Source: Pelagibacterium nitratireducens
GTDB taxonomy: Bacteria > Pseudomonadota > Alphaproteobacteria > Rhizobiales > Devosiaceae
Reading direction: 5' to 3'
NCBI RefSeq assembly: GCF_037044555.1
Contig: NZ_CP146275.1
Coordinates: 1-64,000 of the forward strand
DNA length: 64,000 nucleotides
A model generated the notes under the pieces. The model saw only the letters and a list, made by a program, of their open reading frames with translations, was not told the DNA's origin and ran no database searches. Made by a program: the position numbers and the translations under genes. Positions 1 through 12,761 of the stretch are shown here, one piece after another (positions within the stretch are counted from its first letter, which is position 1; every line of letters starts with the position of its first letter).

Positions 1-36
1 CAAAAGACGACAACAGGGGCGAAAGGGGAAACCAAG

Positions 37-1473
37 ATGACGATGGATGCCGATCAGGTCTGGCTGCGCGTGCGGGCGCGGCTGAGGGCAGCGGTTGGCG
101 AAGATGTCTTTACGTCGTGGTTTGCCCGGCTCGAGCTCGAGGAAGTGGTGGGCGATCTGGCCCATCTTTCGGTGCCCACGCGGTTCTTGTGCTCGTGGAT
201 ACAATCGAACTACGTCGAAAAGATTCTCGAGGCCTTCAAAAGCGAGGACCAGTCCATCGGACGGCTGCACCTGACGGTCCGTGTCAACGGCCAGGCCCGG
301 CCCCGGCTGGTGAGCTCGCAAGAGCCCTCGGCCGCCGAAGCGGACGCTCCGGCCGACACCCAGGCAGTGCGCACGGTGCCGGCGCTGGTCACCAGCCAGC
401 CGGCCAGCGGCACCCGCGCCAACGCCCTTTCGGGCTCGGCGCTCGACCGCAAGCTGACCTTCGACACTTTCGTTTCGGGCAGCGCCAATGAAATGGCGCT
501 CAATGTTGCCAAGCAGGTCGCCTCGGCTGCCGCCAACAATGTGGTGACCTTCAACCCGGTCTATCTTCATTCCTCGGTCGGGCTGGGCAAGACCCACCTT
601 TTGAACGCCATTGCGTGGGCGGCGGGGGCGTCGGACACCTCGCGCAATATCGTCTATCTGACGGCCGACCATTTCATGTACCATTTCATAACCGCGGTGC
701 AGCACCAGTCAGCGCTGGCCTTCAAGGAATGGCTGCGCGGGATCGATCTCTTGCTGATCGACGACATGCAGTTTTTGCAGGGCAAATCGGCCACCGAATT
801 CGGCCATACGCTCTCGACCCTGATTTCGGGCACCAAGCAGGTTGTGGTGGCGGGCGATGCGCCCCCGCGCGATCTCGAAATGCTCGACGACCGTGTGCGC
901 TCGCGGCTTTCGGGCGGGCTTGTGATCCCGATCACCCAGTTCGATCCCGAACTGCGCCGAGCCATCGTGCAGAAACGGGCTGACCAGGCGGCAAGCCGGT
1001 TTACCGGGCTGAGCTTTCCCGGCCCTGTCATCGATTACGTGGCGCGCTCGATCGTGAGCCATGGTCGCGATCTCGATGGAGCGGTCAACCGGCTGGTGGC
1101 CGCCAACCAGCTGACCGGCGAGCCGATCACCGTGGGGCTGGCCGAAAAGACCCTGCAGGACCTCATTCGCTCGCGGGACACACCCAGGGTGCGGATCGAG
1201 GACATCCTGAAAATCGTCGCCCGGCATTACAAGGTGCCGCGCAATGAGCTTTTGTCGTCGCGCCGCTCGCGCGATGTGGTGCGCCCGCGCCAGATCGCCA
1301 TGTATCTGGCCAAGTCGCTGACCTCGCGGTCCCTGCCCGAAATCGGCCGCCGGTTCGGCGGGCGCGACCACACGACCGTGCTCCATTCGGTGCGCAAGGT
1401 GGAGCAGCTGATGAGCCAGGACGGGGAATTGACCCAGGAAATCGAACTGCTCCGCAGAATGCTGGAGGAGTAA
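37..1473 (+). CDS. dnaA: Chromosomal replication initiator DnaA
   Basis: DnaA binds oriC as an ATP-bound oligomer and melts the origin. Visible in the 478-residue product: an N-terminal DnaB/partner-binding domain (about 1-85), a low-complexity Ala/Pro linker (about 90-135), an AAA+ domain with Walker A VGLGKTHL (about 181-188) and Walker B LLIDDMQF (about 239-246), and the C-terminal DNA-binding domain with the signature GRDHTTVLHSVRKVE from about residue 442. The ATG at 37 follows a GAAAGGGGAA ribosome site. It heads the dnaA-dnaN-recF-gyrB series, all rightward. Only 36 bases lie upstream, so its promoter and any nearby oriC are outside the window. Confidence 0.97.
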   Translation: MTMDADQVWLRVRARLRAAVGEDVFTSWFARLELEEVVGDLAHLSVPTRFLCSWIQSNYVEKILEAFKSEDQSIGRLHLTVRVNGQARPRLVSSQEPSAAEADAPADTQAVRTVPALVTSQPASGTRANALSGSALDRKLTFDTFVSGSANEMALNVAKQVASAAANNVVTFNPVYLHSSVGLGKTHLLNAIAWAAGASDTSRNIVYLTADHFMYHFITAVQHQSALAFKEWLRGIDLLLIDDMQFLQGKSATEFGHTLSTLISGTKQVVVAGDAPPRDLEMLDDRVRSRLSGGLVIPITQFDPELRRAIVQKRADQAASRFTGLSFPGPVIDYVARSIVSHGRDLDGAVNRLVAANQLTGEPITVGLAEKTLQDLIRSRDTPRVRIEDILKIVARHYKVPRNELLSSRRSRDVVRPRQIAMYLAKSLTSRSLPEIGRRFGGRDHTTVLHSVRKVEQLMSQDGELTQEIELLRRMLEE

Positions 1474-1493
1474 TCTGCCGGTCGCTGCGCGAT

Positions 1494-1516
1494 CCAAAGC
1501 GCCGGTGGCGCTTTGG
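1494..1516 (+). terminator. Perfect hairpin after dnaA
   Basis: CCAAAGCGCC (1494-1503) and GGCGCTTTGG (1507-1516) form a perfect 10-bp stem with a 3-nt loop, 21 nt after the dnaA stop. There is no T-tract, so it is either a Rho-type/processing structure or simply a stable 3' end for dnaA. Confidence 0.5.
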
Positions 1517-1679
1517 AAGGCAGACTGCGCCCGAAGAGCTATGCGCGAGGCCAGGCAGCGCCAAAGCCAATAGAGTGCCCCTTGCCCGCCGCCGCTGTGC
1601 GGTGCGCGCTCCCCAAGCGAGAGGCGGGCCGGGCTGGCTGCCAACTATCCACCAGATTTTCGCTTCGCCGGCGCCCTGC

Positions 1680-1705
1680 GGCCCGGTGGGGCCTTGCGTT
1701 TTTTT
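1680..1705 (+). terminator. Possible T-tracted terminator in the dnaA-dnaN gap
   Basis: The 330-bp dnaA-dnaN gap holds no gene I can support. Within it GGCCC (1680-1684) pairs with GGGCC (1689-1693), followed a few bases on by seven T (1699-1705). The stem is short and the T-run is offset by TTGCG, so the call is weak. A DnaA-box-like CTATCCACC at about 1644-1652 is also in this gap but does not stand out enough to be annotated as an origin. Confidence 0.35.
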
Positions 1706-1803
1706 ACCCGGCGATGCAGGGTCTGTGCCCGGCTTTTGCGCCGGTGATGGCCCGTCCAGGGCCAGCGAAAACCAGACAGAAAAGATCAGGGGTCCAAAAA
1801 GCC

Positions 1804-2922
1804 ATGAAGGTCACGCTCGAGCGCAACCATCTGCTCAAGTCACTGGGGCATGTGCACCGCGTTGTCGAGCGGCGCAACACCTATCCGATCCTCGCCAACG
1901 TTCTGATGAGCGCCACGGGCGACGGGCTGGATTTGCGGGCCACCGACCTCGATATCGAAGTGACCGAAACCGTGCCGGCCATGACGGGCACGCCGGGCAC
2001 GACCACCGTGCCTGCGCACACCCTTTATGAAATCGTGCGCAAGCTGTCCGATGGCGCCGATGTCGTGCTGGAGACCGACGGGAACGATCAGATGTTGATC
2101 AGTTCAGGCCGGTCGCGCTTTCATCTGGCGTGTTTGAACCCGGACGGGTTCCCTGACCTGAAATCGGGCGCGTTCACCCACAATTTCTCGATCAAGGTCG
2201 AGATGCTCAAGGATCTGATTGAGCGCACCCAGTTCGCGATTTCCAACGAGGAAACGCGCTACTATCTCAACGGGATTTTCGTGCACACCGTGGACGGCCC
2301 GGACGGGGTGGTGATGCGCGCGGTGGCAACCGACGGGCACCGGCTGGCGCGGGTGGAAGCCGAAGCGCCACAGGGTTCGGCGGGGATGCCGGGCATCATC
2401 ATTCCGCGCAAGACCGTGGCCGAAGTGTTAAAATTGCTCGACGGGGTCGAGGACGAGGTCAAGGTCGAGCTTTCCGATACCAAGATCCGCTTTACGCTGG
2501 GCGGGGTGATCCTGCTCTCAAAGCTGATCGAGGGCAGTTTCCCCGATTACGAGCGTGTAACGCCCAAGAACAACGACAAGGCGCTGGTGGTCGATCGCGA
2601 CAGCCTGGCACGGGCCGTGGACCGGGTATCGACAATTGCGTCCGAACGCGGCGGCAAGGCGGTCAAGTTGGCGCTGACGCCGGGGCAGCTCGAATTGAGC
2701 GTGACCAATCCCGATCACGGCACGGCGAATGAAGAGCTGGCCGTCGAATTCGACCTCGAAGGGTTCGAGATCGGGTTCAACGCGCGCTATCTTTTGGAAA
2801 TCATCGCCCAGATCCGCACGGAAAGCGCGACCTTCATGTTCAACGACGCCGGATCGCCGACGCTGGTGCGCGAGGATGGGGAGACCAAGGCGCTTTTCGT
2901 CCTCATGCCCATGCGTGTGTGA
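1804..2922 (+). CDS. dnaN: DNA polymerase III beta subunit (sliding clamp)
   Basis: The beta clamp encircles DNA and tethers Pol III and other replication and repair proteins. The start is the ATG at 1804 (MKVTLERNHLLKSLGHV), giving 372 residues, the normal family length. The reading frame is open further upstream, but that extension has no clamp similarity. Three tandem clamp folds can be followed: an N-terminal domain with the RRNTYPIL motif, a middle domain with ATDGHRLARVE (about 177-187), and a C-terminal domain ending in the conserved PMRV, where MP is part of the partner-peptide pocket. It is followed at once by a dispersed palindromic repeat before recF. Confidence 0.97.
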   Translation: MKVTLERNHLLKSLGHVHRVVERRNTYPILANVLMSATGDGLDLRATDLDIEVTETVPAMTGTPGTTTVPAHTLYEIVRKLSDGADVVLETDGNDQMLISSGRSRFHLACLNPDGFPDLKSGAFTHNFSIKVEMLKDLIERTQFAISNEETRYYLNGIFVHTVDGPDGVVMRAVATDGHRLARVEAEAPQGSAGMPGIIIPRKTVAEVLKLLDGVEDEVKVELSDTKIRFTLGGVILLSKLIEGSFPDYERVTPKNNDKALVVDRDSLARAVDRVSTIASERGGKAVKLALTPGQLELSVTNPDHGTANEELAVEFDLEGFEIGFNARYLLEIIAQIRTESATFMFNDAGSPTLVREDGETKALFVLMPMRV

Positions 2923-3045
2923 TTCAGGTAAGGACGGGCTGCAAGCCGCACATTTCTGCACTTCCGGTGCTCACGTACTGTAAGTGCGCTCCGCTCCGGT
3001 TCTCGAAATGTACGGCTTTCGCTCCGGCCTGACCTGAATCCGCCA
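2923..3045 (+). repeat. Dispersed palindromic repeat, copy A (after dnaN)
   Basis: About 120 bp directly after the dnaN stop. Outer arms GCAAGCCGCACATTTC (2941-2956) and GAAATGTACGGCTTTC (3005-3020) pair with two mismatches. An inner hairpin, CGTACT (2974-2979 region) against AGTGCG, encloses a 3-nt loop with one G-U pair. The central segment CTTCCGGTGCTCACGTACTG and the tail CTGACCTGA recur in the copy behind prfC (48081-48203), and the head and tail recur behind lacI (35498-35550). Confidence 0.75.
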
Positions 3046-3091
3046 CCACGAGCGTTCAGGACATCCCATGCTGGCGGCGCGGACTGAACTC

Positions 3092-4216
3092 ATGACCGAT
3101 GCACAGCGCTATATTTCCCGGCTGCGGCTGACGGGGTTTCGCAATTATCCCAGCGCGGCGCTCGATCTCGATCATCGCCATGTGGTGCTGACGGGCGAGA
3201 ACGGGGCGGGCAAGACCAATCTGATTGAAGCGATTTCGCTGCTGGCGCCGGGGCGCGGGTTGCGGCGGGCCGGGTTCGACACGCTGGGAACGGTCGGCGG
3301 GGACGGGCTGTGGGCCGTGGCGGCAAGCATCGAGACGGCGTTCGGGCCGGTCGATATCGGCACGGGCGCCAGCGCCGACGCCTCCGGGCGGCGGGTGCGG
3401 ATCAACGGCGCCAATGCACGGGCCATCGAAGAGATGAGCGAGCATGTGCGCATCTTGTGGCTCACGCCATCGATGGACGGGTTGTTTACCGGCCCGGCCA
3501 GCGAGCGGCGGCGGTTTTTAGACCGGCTGGTCACCGCGCTCCATCCGGGCCATTCGAGCACCGTTTCCGATTTCGAGAAGGCCATGCGCCAGCGCAACCG
3601 GCTGCTCGAGGACAATGGTGACGCCGCCTGGCTGAGCGCCATCGAGGCGCAGATGGCCGAATTGGCCACCGCGATCTATTTCGCGCGCGCCGATTCACTG
3701 GCCCATCTGCAGGCGCTTATGGAGAAGTCGGTTGCCGATACGGGTTTTCCCGCGGCGCTGCTGGCGATTACCCCGATGATGGAAGGGGAGATTCCGCAAA
3801 CCGCCAGCGGGCTGGAAGCGGCGCTGAGCGGGCTGTGGCGGGCGGCCAGGGGGCTTGATCGGGCGGCCGGACGCACCACATTAGGACCACACCGCATCGA
3901 TCTCGATGTGACCCATGCGCCAAAAGCGATGCCGGCGGGATTGTGCTCGACAGGCGAGCAGAAGGCGCTTTTGATCGGGCTGGTGCTGATCCATGCGCGG
4001 CTGGTTTCGACAATGACCGGGATCACCCCCATCCTTTTGCTCGACGAGATCGCCGCCCATCTCGATCCGGTGCGGCGGGGCGCGCTGTTCGATGCGCTCG
4101 AGAAGCTGGGAACCCAGTGCTGGATGACCGGCACGGACCCTGTGCTTTTCGCCGCTTTGGGCGACCGCGCGCAACCGTTTTCGGTGCATTCGGGCGTGGT
4201 GCGGCCCGTGGGCTGA
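3092..4216 (+). CDS. recF: DNA replication and repair protein RecF
   Basis: RecF is an SMC-like ATPase that loads RecA at single-strand gaps. Walker A is GENGAGKT (about 35-42 from this start). The signature CSTGEQKALLIGL and Walker B PILLLDEIAAHLD lie in the C-terminal third. I chose the ATG at 3092 (MTDAQRYISRLRL, 374 aa) because family homology begins there; an in-frame ATG at 3068 would add eight residues. It lies between dnaN and gyrB in the classical origin-proximal order. Confidence 0.95.
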   Translation: MTDAQRYISRLRLTGFRNYPSAALDLDHRHVVLTGENGAGKTNLIEAISLLAPGRGLRRAGFDTLGTVGGDGLWAVAASIETAFGPVDIGTGASADASGRRVRINGANARAIEEMSEHVRILWLTPSMDGLFTGPASERRRFLDRLVTALHPGHSSTVSDFEKAMRQRNRLLEDNGDAAWLSAIEAQMAELATAIYFARADSLAHLQALMEKSVADTGFPAALLAITPMMEGEIPQTASGLEAALSGLWRAARGLDRAAGRTTLGPHRIDLDVTHAPKAMPAGLCSTGEQKALLIGLVLIHARLVSTMTGITPILLLDEIAAHLDPVRRGALFDALEKLGTQCWMTGTDPVLFAALGDRAQPFSVHSGVVRPVG

Positions 4217-6784
<2,568 letters not shown>

Positions 6785-6804
6785 TGGGGTCGGGGTGCGG
6801 CTCG

Positions 6805-6823
6805 GGCGGCGGGTTTCGCCGCC
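6805..6823 (+). terminator. GC hairpin after gyrB
   Basis: GGCGGCG (6805-6811) and CGCCGCC (6817-6823) form a 7-bp stem with a GGTTT loop about 20 nt after the gyrB stop. There is no T-run. It lies between the convergent gyrB and araC-type genes. Confidence 0.4.
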
Positions 6824-6898
6824 ACACGCCGCTCATCGGTAGCACGCGCGCATAATCTGGTAAGCTGCCGCCTTTTGCGAACGCGATGATGCCGGGCT

Positions 6899-8886
<1,988 letters not shown>

Positions 8887-9052
8887 CAGACAATGGGTGG
8901 CTGGCATTGCTTGCCACCCATCATCGAACAGAAGCACCGCTTCACAAAAAGATACGCTGAACGCGCAGACGCGTGCAAACGAAGATGTTTTTCCAGCGTT
9001 ATGGCCTTGAGAAACAGTGTTGCGAGCCGAATTCTCGATTGCGCAGGACCGT

Positions 9053-9289
9053 TTAAAATCCCTTTTCGCCGCGCGAACTGACGGCCAGTTTCTCGACGAG
9101 GTCATCGGGGATGGGTTTGCTTGCCGAGAATGTCACGCCGGTCCTGGTGGCCTCGAGGTTTAGCGACGCAATCTGCTTGGCATGGGCGGCAATTGCGCCG
9201 GGATCGACATAGAGACCACATTTTTTGCTAAAGGCGGCACAGCCTGCGACGATCGTTTCCTCGATCTGAAATCCGGGCATCCGCGAGAG
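9053..9289 (-). pseudogene. Remnant of a DUF1801 (YdhG-like) protein
   Basis: The reading frame ending at 9053 matches the C-terminal half of the DUF1801 / iron-chaperone-like family from memory: MPGFQIEETIVAGCAAF, then a GLYVDPGA segment (family form SYFPHSGA), then KPIPDDLVEKL. The N-terminal half that should precede the MP-F motif is absent: the open frame continues to 9424, but those residues do not resemble the family, and I see no matching piece in the other frames. I read it as a truncated gene. The 230 bp from here to the PBP gene hold nothing else except a small ACGCGAT/ATCGCGT hairpin (9431-9454). Confidence 0.55.
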
Positions 9290-9513
9290 CGGGCCTTCCT
9301 GAAAAGGCCATTCGGCAATCGATGCCGGAACAAATTGCGACCCTCTCCCCCCGGTTAGGCAAAAACCGTTGCCGTGCTGCCACACTGGCGGGTAAGAGTG
9401 GAAAAATTCACATAAACGCGCCACAATTGAACGCGATAGCGGTAGGCATCGCGTTTGCGCCCGGACGATGGCGCGCGTCGATTTTTCACGACCATGCTCG
9501 AAAGTGATCTTTG

Positions 9514-11667
9514 ATGGATCTTCGTCTCTCTCCCGATGATCGCGTCGATGGCGGCCCGCAGCGCAAGGCCAGGGGCCAGCGCGCGCAGGCCGGATCAGGC
9601 TCCAATGGGCCCAAGGGTGGCAAACCCCGCCGGCCGCAGAACCGCAAGGTGAAGAAAAAGCGCTCGGGCGGGATGCGGTTTATCGTGGGATTTGCGTATT
9701 TCTGCTTCACGATGCTGCTTTTGGGCGGCGTCGCGGTGGCCGGAATCGTTGTCTATTACGGGCAGGATCTGGGATCGTCCTCCACCTGGGAAGTGCCCCA
9801 GCGTCCGCCCAATATTCGGGTTCTGGCGTCCAACGGGCAGCTTTTGACCAATCGGGGGCAGACCGGCGGGGAGGCCGTGGGCATCCACGAATTGCCGCCC
9901 TATGTGGGCCAGGCCGTGGTGGCGAGCGAAGACAGACGCTTTTACAGCCATTTCGGGGTCGATCCGATCGGGCTGGCCTCGGTGGGGATCGAAATGATCC
10001 GCGCGGGCGGCATCACCCGCGGCGCCTCCACCATCACCCAGCAGGTTGCCAAGAATTTGTTTCTGACCCCCGACCAGACGCTTGGCCGCAAGGTGCAGGA
10101 AGCGCTTCTGGCGGTGTGGCTGGAACAGAACTATTCCAAGGACCAGATCCTGGAGCTTTATCTCAACCGCGTGCATTTCGGGTCGGGTTCGACCGGAATC
10201 GAAGCTGCGGCGCAAACCTATTTCGGCATTTCGGCGCGCAATCTCTCGCTGGGTCAGGCGGCCATGCTGGCCGGCATTCTGCCCGCGCCGAGCTATTACA
10301 ACCCGCGCACCCATCCCGACCGGGCCGCCGAGCGGCAGCGGCTGGCGCTGGCCAACATGGTGCGTGAGGGCTACATCACCGAGCAGGAGGCCCATGCCGC
10401 TGCCCAGAACATGGATGCCAACATCACCACCGAGCGGGTGGCGGGCACCGAATATTACGTCGCGGACTGGGTGGAATCGCTCATGAACGACTATCTGGGC
10501 GAGGTGAACGAGGACGTCGTGGTTTCGACCACGCTGGACTGGGACATGCAAAAGCAGGCCGAATTCGTCATCAAGGAAGCCGTCGCCTCACAGGGCGAGG
10601 ACCTGGACTTTTCCCAGGCGGCCTTTGTGGCCATGGACACCGAAGGCCGGGTGCGTGCCCTGGTGGGCGGGGTCGATTACAGCCAATCGAGCTACAACCG
10701 CGCCGTGACCTCGCGTCGTCAGCCGGGATCGGCCTTCAAGCCCTTTGTCTATCTTGCCGCCCTGCAGCAGGGCTATACGCCCGACACGCTGATGGTGGAC
10801 GAGCCGCTCGACTATGAGGGCTGGCAGCCGGAAAACTCCAATGGCCGCTATGTCGGGCCGGTGCTGTTGCGCGACGCGCTGGCCTTTTCCATCAACACGG
10901 TATCGGCGCGCCTGGCCATCGATATCGGGCCAGAAAATGTGGTGGAGACGGCCTATCGGATGGGCTTTTCCACCAATTTCCAGCCGGTGCCCTCGATCGC
11001 GCTGGGCACTCAGGAAGTCTCGCTGCTCGAGTTGACGAGCGCCTATGCCCCGTTTGCCAATGGCGGTTATGGGGTGGTGCCCAATGTGATCACGCGGATC
11101 ACCACAACCGATGGCGAAGTGCTGTTTGAAGAAACGCCAGCCGGACCGGGCCGTATCCTGACCGATGAGCAGGTGGGCATGATGAACGACATGCTCCAGA
11201 CCGGCGTTCAGGCCGGAACGGGCACGCGGGCGCAACTGGGCAACTGGCCGATGGCCGGCAAGACCGGTACGACCCAGCGCAACCGCGACGCGCTGTTTGT
11301 CGGTTACACCGCAAGCCTTGTGGGCGGCGTGTGGCTGGGCAATGACGACGACACCCCGACCCGGGTGTTCGGCGGACAGATACCGGCCCAGATCTGGCGC
11401 GACATCATGGCCGAAGCCCATGAGGGCCTGCAGAGCGCGGCGCTGCCTGGCAATTATGTCAAGCTCCAGGACCGCGTGGCGGTGCCGATGCAGGACACCA
11501 TGCCGGCGACCGGAACGCCCGTCACGATCGACCAGATCCAGGGTCAGCCGGGTCAGCAGCCTGCCCCGTTGCCCCAACAACAGATCCAGCCGCAACAGCA
11601 GCAGCCCGTGGCGGTCCCGGCCGATGACGGGATCGGCGGCCTGCTCAACGGGCTGTTTGGCGAGTAG
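9514..11667 (+). CDS. Class A penicillin-binding protein (PBP1A-type)
   Basis: Bifunctional murein synthase of about 717 residues. In order: a basic cytoplasmic tail (about 1-50), one membrane anchor (about 53-80), a GT51 glycosyltransferase with SEDRRFYSHFGVD and GASTITQQVAKNL, and a transpeptidase with the active-site SAFK tetrad (QPGSAFKP), SIN (FSINTVSARL) and KTGTTQ motifs. The C-terminus is a Gln/Pro-rich tail ending in GLLNGLFGE, probably disordered. The start is the ATG at 9514; a TTG directly before it is possible. Transcription ends at the strong terminator at 11692. Confidence 0.95.
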   Translation: MDLRLSPDDRVDGGPQRKARGQRAQAGSGSNGPKGGKPRRPQNRKVKKKRSGGMRFIVGFAYFCFTMLLLGGVAVAGIVVYYGQDLGSSSTWEVPQRPPNIRVLASNGQLLTNRGQTGGEAVGIHELPPYVGQAVVASEDRRFYSHFGVDPIGLASVGIEMIRAGGITRGASTITQQVAKNLFLTPDQTLGRKVQEALLAVWLEQNYSKDQILELYLNRVHFGSGSTGIEAAAQTYFGISARNLSLGQAAMLAGILPAPSYYNPRTHPDRAAERQRLALANMVREGYITEQEAHAAAQNMDANITTERVAGTEYYVADWVESLMNDYLGEVNEDVVVSTTLDWDMQKQAEFVIKEAVASQGEDLDFSQAAFVAMDTEGRVRALVGGVDYSQSSYNRAVTSRRQPGSAFKPFVYLAALQQGYTPDTLMVDEPLDYEGWQPENSNGRYVGPVLLRDALAFSINTVSARLAIDIGPENVVETAYRMGFSTNFQPVPSIALGTQEVSLLELTSAYAPFANGGYGVVPNVITRITTTDGEVLFEETPAGPGRILTDEQVGMMNDMLQTGVQAGTGTRAQLGNWPMAGKTGTTQRNRDALFVGYTASLVGGVWLGNDDDTPTRVFGGQIPAQIWRDIMAEAHEGLQSAALPGNYVKLQDRVAVPMQDTMPATGTPVTIDQIQGQPGQQPAPLPQQQIQPQQQQPVAVPADDGIGGLLNGLFGE

Positions 11668-11691
11668 GATCGGCGGCGCTGGACGTTTGAG

Positions 11692-11720
11692 AAAGCCCGG
11701 GTTTATGCCCGGGCTTTTTT
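11692..11720 (+). terminator. Rho-independent terminator of the PBP gene
   Basis: AAAGCCCGGG (11692-11701) and CCCGGGCTTT (11708-11717) form a perfect 10-bp stem with a 6-nt loop and run into six T in all. It is 24 nt after the stop and also faces the convergent protease gene. Confidence 0.9.
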
Positions 11721-11740
11721 GTTGCGGCCTGGGGCGTTGT

Positions 11741-12475
11741 TCAGAGCGCCATCAGCGCTGCGCCATTGGCCTTGAGCCAGGCTTTGGGGCGCTCGTAATG
11801 GGGACACGTTTTCGCGACGGTGCGCCAGAAGACCGGCCGATGGTTCATTTCGAGAATGTGGGCCACCTCATGGGCGGCGACGTAATCGAGAACGTCGGGT
11901 GGGGCGAGGATCAGGCGCCAGTTGAAATTGAGGCTGCCAGAGGACGAGCACGATCCCCAGCGGGTCGATTGATCGCGCAGGGTGATGGCAGAAACCGTCA
12001 CGCCCAGATTTTGCGCGTGGCGGGTGCAGGCGGTCTCAAGATCGTGGCGAGCCTCTTTCTTGAGCCAGTCTACAAGGCGGCGGCGCATGTGGTCGGGGCC
12101 GCCGGGCACGTGCAATTGTGGCTCGTCGCCCTCGTTGACGACGGTGACGAGACCGCGTAGCCGGCTGAGGCCGACCAGGCGGTGGGGGCTGCCGCGCAGG
12201 GGAATGATGGCGCCGGGGGCGAGTGCGTAAGGGCTCTGGATGCGGCTGAGCCGGGCGGATAGCCAGCCGGTGTTGCGCTCGAGAAAGGCTTGCGCCTCGG
12301 GCCAGCGCCCGCCGCGCGGCACAGTCAGAACCGGCTCTCCCCGCGCCGAAACGCTCAAGCGATAGGACCGGGCCCGGGCGTTGACCCGCACGGCTACTGT
12401 AACCGGACCGGACGCGATGACGAGCTCGGTCGTTTCAGGGATCGCGGTTCGGGCAAAAAGGCGGGGCAGCCCCAT
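11741..12475 (-). CDS. YgjP/SprT-like zinc metallopeptidase-type protein
   Basis: A 244-residue protein of the DUF45 (YgjP-like) group, annotated M48-like in many genomes. The zinc-binding motif HEVAHILEMNH (HExxH plus a third His) lies near residue 200, and STRWGSCSS upstream of it is a family hallmark. No signal peptide or membrane segment is seen, so it is probably cytoplasmic. It is a single leftward gene, convergent with the PBP gene and separated from it by the terminator. Biological role unknown. Confidence 0.88.
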   Translation of the reverse strand: MGLPRLFARTAIPETTELVIASGPVTVAVRVNARARSYRLSVSARGEPVLTVPRGGRWPEAQAFLERNTGWLSARLSRIQSPYALAPGAIIPLRGSPHRLVGLSRLRGLVTVVNEGDEPQLHVPGGPDHMRRRLVDWLKKEARHDLETACTRHAQNLGVTVSAITLRDQSTRWGSCSSSGSLNFNWRLILAPPDVLDYVAAHEVAHILEMNHRPVFWRTVAKTCPHYERPKAWLKANGAALMAL

Positions 12476-12540
12476 CCATTGTCTCTTTGGCAGAAAAGGG
12501 AATCGCGGGCGCCATTATGCAGGCTGGCCGAGCTGACAAA

Positions 12541-12756
12541 ACAAAAAAGAAGCGGCACGTCGGAAAGGAGCGTGCCGCTTCTTATCGTATCGCGCTTTTG
12601 GACAGGCGGAGGCGGCCTGTTTTTCAAAGCGCGATCAAAGGGTGCCTTGGGCGGAGGCGGCCCAAGGCGCGGCCGGGGACCAAAGGGAGGGGGAACAATC
12701 CACCGGCCGAAGGGAACTCTTGAGGGCGATCACCGGCCCCTGGGCCGGCGATCTGT
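12541..12756 (-). ncRNA. Candidate multi-hairpin small RNA with CCGCCUCCG (anti-SD-like) loops
   Basis: On the minus strand, after the DUF2852 stop: hairpin 1 (12752-12729, stem CCGGCCC/GGGCCGG); a single-stranded TCCCCCTCCC run (12694-12685); hairpin 2 GCCTTGGG / CCCAAGGC (12668-12644); hairpin 3 with a 10-bp outer stem ATCGCGCTTT / AAAGCGCGAT (12635-12589) and an inner ACAGG/CCTGT stem; then the terminator. Hairpins 2 and 3 have different stems but the identical 9-nt loop CCGCCTCCG, and the terminator loop is CTCCTTTCCGA. Loops displaying CCUCC are the hallmark of alphaproteobacterial alpha-r14/cuckoo-type (CcsR) sRNAs. Membership of that family is inference; the structure is read directly. 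Confidence 0.6.
12543..12583 (-). terminator. Rho-independent terminator (leftward) of the DUF2852/sRNA transcript
   Basis: Read on the minus strand: AAGAAGCGGCACG, an 11-nt loop CTCCTTTCCGA, CGTGCCGCTTCTT, then six T. The 13-bp perfect stem makes it the strongest terminator in the window. It sits 180 bp past the DUF2852 stop, so the intervening structured RNA is transcribed. Confidence 0.9.
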
Positions 12757-12761
12757 CTGGT

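Noticed and set aside
1474..1803. Possible oriC in the dnaA-dnaN gap
   Set aside because: There is one weak DnaA-box-like sequence (CTATCCACC), no cluster of boxes and no AT-rich unwinding stretch. The region is GC-rich with hairpins.
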